Origin: Christiangramia forsetii KT0803
Lineage (GTDB): Bacteria > Bacteroidota > Bacteroidia > Flavobacteriales > Flavobacteriaceae
Reading direction: 5' to 3'
Length of the DNA: 64,000 nucleotides
Assembly (NCBI RefSeq): GCF_000060345.1
Contig: NC_008571.1
Location: 1,488,001 to 1,552,000, forward strand
The position numbers and the translations under genes are program-made. This document shows positions 61,316 to 64,000 of the stretch, one piece after another (position 1 is the stretch's first letter; every line of letters starts with the position of its first letter). The notes beneath the pieces were generated by a model that made no database searches, was not told the DNA's origin, and saw only the letters and a list, made by a program, of their open reading frames with translations.

Positions 61316-62851
61316 ATGAAAATACTTTCTGCTGAACAACTTTCAGAAGCTGATAAGGAAACGATCAAAAAGCAAAATATATCTTCAGAAGAACTAATGG
61401 AGCGCGCTGCAACTTTGGTTTTTAATGAAATTAATAATCGATTAAGAGGAGCTCCCATTCCCATTAAGATTTTCTGCGGGATAGGTAATAATGGGGGTGA
61501 TGGCCTTGTAGTCGCCAGGCATTTAATTCAGCATGGGTACAATGTTACCGTATATGTAGTGAATTATAGTGATAAAAGGTCTGAGGATTTTCTGGCTAAT
61601 TATGAAAAACTGAAAGAGATCACCAATAACTGGCCACAGGTTATTAAAAAGGAGGACGATTTCCCTGAAATAAACATTGGAGATTTTGTAATTGATGCCA
61701 TTTTTGGAATTGGACTAAATAGACCTATTGAGGGCTGGGTAGCAAAACTTGTAGAGGAGATCAACCATTCAAAGGCCTTTACATTAGCTGTTGATATGCC
61801 CAGTGGATTATTCGCTGATAAGGCTTCGGAGAAAAATTCGGCAATAATAGAAGCGAATTATACCTTAAGTTTTCAATCTCCGAAACTAGTGTTTTTTCTC
61901 CCAGAAACTATGGATTATGTTGGTGATCTGCAGGTGCTTGATATTGGTCTGGACAGAGAATTTATAGGCAGGATTAAATCAAAAACTTTCTTAATTGGAA
62001 AGCAGCAGGCATTGAGTTTATATCTGCCCAGAAAAAAGAACAGCCATAAAGGGGATTACGGAAGTGTATTGATCGCAGGTGGAAGTTACGGAAAGATTGG
62101 AAGTGTGCTTCTAACTGCTACCGCCGCCTTAAGGTCGGGAACAGGTTTGTGTAGTTTATATATTCCCAAATGTGGCTATAATATTATCCAGACAGGATTA
62201 CCGGAAGCTATGGTTGTAACAGATCCTGACCATGAAATATTAACTACATATCCCAAAGATTTTAAGGCTGATGTTGTTTGCTTCGGAATGGGAGCTGGCA
62301 CAAGTTTTAATACTGTAAAAGCTTTAAAAGAATTATTGGAATTGATGGATAAGCCAGTGGTTATTGATGCGGATGGGCTTAATATACTTTCAGAAAATAA
62401 TGATCTTTTAAAATTACTTCCTGAAAATTCAGTTTTAACCCCGCATCCCGGAGAATTAAAAAGACTGGTAGGAGCGTGGAAAGACGATTTTCACAAACTT
62501 GATTTGGTAAAAGAATTCAGCTCAAAATATAAGGTAATCGTGGTTATAAAGGGGGCTCATTCTTTAACTATAGATAGGGATAATGTATATGTTAATAATA
62601 CAGGAAACCCCGGAATGGCTACAGCAGGAAGTGGAGATGTGCTTTCTGGAGTTATAACATCACTTATCGGGCAAGGATATGAACCTGTGAATGCTACGGT
62701 GCTTGGTATTTATCTCCATGGACTTTCTGGTGATATTTCGGCTGAAGAGCTTGGTTATGAAGGAGTATTAGCGGGGGATATTGCTAAAAATATTGGTAAG
62801 GCCCTGAGCAAAATTTTTGAAAAAGATGCAACCGAAAGTGACATAAATTAA
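61316..62851 (+). CDS. Bifunctional NAD(P)H-hydrate epimerase/dehydratase
   Basis: 511 residues, a natural fusion of the YjeF N-terminal epimerase domain (about residues 1-215, with GIGNNGGDGLVVARHLIQ) and the ribokinase-like NnrD dehydratase domain (HKGDYGSVLIAGGSYGK at about 244, and GNPGMATAGSGDVLSGVITS near the C-terminus). The enzyme repairs hydrated NADH and NADPH. Normal length and both sites intact. hutH starts 95 bp downstream. Confidence 0.93.
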   Translation: MKILSAEQLSEADKETIKKQNISSEELMERAATLVFNEINNRLRGAPIPIKIFCGIGNNGGDGLVVARHLIQHGYNVTVYVVNYSDKRSEDFLANYEKLKEITNNWPQVIKKEDDFPEINIGDFVIDAIFGIGLNRPIEGWVAKLVEEINHSKAFTLAVDMPSGLFADKASEKNSAIIEANYTLSFQSPKLVFFLPETMDYVGDLQVLDIGLDREFIGRIKSKTFLIGKQQALSLYLPRKKNSHKGDYGSVLIAGGSYGKIGSVLLTATAALRSGTGLCSLYIPKCGYNIIQTGLPEAMVVTDPDHEILTTYPKDFKADVVCFGMGAGTSFNTVKALKELLELMDKPVVIDADGLNILSENNDLLKLLPENSVLTPHPGELKRLVGAWKDDFHKLDLVKEFSSKYKVIVVIKGAHSLTIDRDNVYVNNTGNPGMATAGSGDVLSGVITSLIGQGYEPVNATVLGIYLHGLSGDISAEELGYEGVLAGDIAKNIGKALSKIFEKDATESDIN

Positions 62852-62946
62852 GAATTGTTTAAAATTAACTGATATTGCTTCCTAATTATTTGGAATCTTA
62901 TTTACGAAGTAAGATTTTAGCAGGCTATTAAAAACTAAGGAGAAAT

Positions 62947-64000
62947 ATGCAAGATCATCATTATATAAGTTCAGCAGTTTTAGATCTGGAAGTGATTCAT
63001 GATATTCTTAAGAATCGAAAAAAACTGGCTCTAAGTGATGAATCCAGAGTAAATATTGAAAAATCCCGAACTTATTTAAATAACAAGATAAAAGCTAGCG
63101 ATGCTCCGGTTTATGGTATTAATACGGGTTTTGGAGCTCTCTGCAATGTTAAAATCACTCCTGAAAAATTAACGGAATTACAGGAAAACCTGGTTAGATC
63201 CCATGCCTGTGGTACCGGGGACAGCGTTTCTAAACCTGTTATTAAATTGATGTTATTGCTCAAAATTCAGTCACTTAGCTATGGGAACTCGGGTGTTGCT
63301 TTAGAAACAGTTGAAAGACTTATAGATCTTTATAACAATGACTTTCTTCCTGTTATTTACGAACAGGGTTCTTTAGGAGCTTCCGGAGATCTTGCTCCAT
63401 TAGCACATTTAGCATTGCCCTTGATTGGAGATGGGGAAGTTCATTTTGAAGATTCAGTGATTTCAGGAGCTGAATTGTTGGAAAAGATGAACTGGAATCC
63501 GGTGAAGCTACAGAGTAAAGAAGGTCTGGCTTTACTCAACGGAACTCAATTTATGAGTGCTCATGGCGTTTACGCTCTATTGAAAGCTTACAAACTTTCA
63601 TATATGGCAGATCTTATAGGCGCGATTTCCGTAGATGCATTTGATTGCAATCTATCCCCTTATGATGAGCTGGTTCATATGGTAAGACCACATCGCGGAC
63701 AGGTTAAAACGGCAGAGAGGATTAGACAATTTTTAAAAGGAAGCGAAATAGCAGAATCTGAAAAAGCCAGTGTTCAGGATCCTTACTCTTTTAGGTGTAT
63801 ACCGCAGGTACATGGAGCCTCAAAAGACACATTGTCTTTTGTACGAAAAACTATAAAAACGGAGATAAACTCTGTAACCGATAATCCTAATATTTTTATC
63901 GAGGAAGATAAGATCATCTCAGGAGGAAATTTTCACGGGCAACCTTTGGCTCTAGGGCTCGATTATCTTGCCATAGCTCTTTCTGAACTAGCGAATATTT
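62947..64000 (+). CDS. hutH: Histidine ammonia-lyase, 5' part
   Basis: The gene starts at 62947 and runs off the window; 351 codons are visible of about 500-510. The MIO-forming triad is ASG in EQGSLGASGDLAPLAHLALP (about residues 138-157). YGINTGFGALCNV and ENLVRSHACGTGD are the family blocks; the His in RSHA is the residue that separates histidine from aromatic lyases. It deaminates histidine to urocanate. AAGGAG at 62937-62942, four bases before the ATG, resembles a Shine-Dalgarno site, uncommon in this phylum. Confidence 0.9.
   Translation, partial: MQDHHYISSAVLDLEVIHDILKNRKKLALSDESRVNIEKSRTYLNNKIKASDAPVYGINTGFGALCNVKITPEKLTELQENLVRSHACGTGDSVSKPVIKLMLLLKIQSLSYGNSGVALETVERLIDLYNNDFLPVIYEQGSLGASGDLAPLAHLALPLIGDGEVHFEDSVISGAELLEKMNWNPVKLQSKEGLALLNGTQFMSAHGVYALLKAYKLSYMADLIGAISVDAFDCNLSPYDELVHMVRPHRGQVKTAERIRQFLKGSEIAESEKASVQDPYSFRCIPQVHGASKDTLSFVRKTIKTEINSVTDNPNIFIEEDKIISGGNFHGQPLALGLDYLAIALSELANI

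Overview
The window is AT-rich chromosomal DNA from a Bacteroidetes bacterium, most likely a marine Flavobacteriaceae (Gramella/Christiangramia-like). The evidence is two TonB-dependent receptors with N-terminal carboxypeptidase-regulatory-like domains, Bacteroidetes-restricted families (DUF4290, DUF5916, DUF6146, DUF6787-like, START-like), an N-terminal BatA-domain protein, several TTG starts, an almost complete lack of Shine-Dalgarno sequences, and repeated promoters of the Bacteroidetes type (TTG or TTTG, 18-23 bp, then TAnnTTTG). Almost all of the window is coding. There is one tRNA gene and no rRNA, CRISPR array, intact insertion sequence or prophage. These assignments rest on reading motifs by eye; no database search was run.

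Layout. 1-1054 is the end of a cbb3 oxidase accessory cluster (FixH, SafE-like membrane protein, tiny membrane protein). tRNA-Met is at 1337-1410. 1601-3441 holds a START-like protein, a class IV aminotransferase and YqgE. HU (3562-3834) has its own promoter and terminator. An AAA ATPase-recQ-fmt operon follows on the minus strand, then DUF493, DUF4290 and murA on the plus strand. 9932-12760 is a divergent pair: a conserved protein of unknown function, and an MBL hydrolase with a small membrane protein. 12757-20953 is a long minus-strand run: esterase, small membrane protein, a dihydroorotase homologue without its metal ligands, a BatA/VWA protein, two tandem GAF histidine kinases, a TIGR02757 protein and a LolD-type ATPase. 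After DUF5916 come msrA-folE (plus), then a minus run with a histidine-rich metal-type TonB receptor operon, a lipoprotein, DUF937, serA, serC and a LuxC-type acyl-CoA reductase divergent from a ferredoxin.

32994-40000 is the most accessory-like stretch: a carboxypeptidase-regulatory-like protein, a methyltransferase, an exported coiled-coil protein, an acetyltransferase and a second TonB receptor with an IS-end-like terminator. 40231-46965 holds ychF and a tightly coupled parE-membrane protein-parC-mscL operon. 47371-49234 is an XRE regulator divergent from an M14 carboxypeptidase, with about six copies of a TTTACATATGTAAA-type operator between them. Then come an Lrp regulator, a possible attenuator, ppc, DinB-like, YihY, PfpI, aroB, proline dehydrogenase, a PlsC-like acyltransferase, yebC, a pterin dehydratase, an SDR, gcvT, nnrD/nnrE and the first two thirds of hutH.

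Most of this is housekeeping. I did not find a large undescribed system. The best leads are the XRE/M14 operator array, the degenerate dihydroorotase fused by overlap to a BatA gene, the histidine-rich metal-uptake operon with a predicted leaderless transcript, MurA with Asp in place of the catalytic Cys, and the mutually exclusive hairpins in front of ppc.
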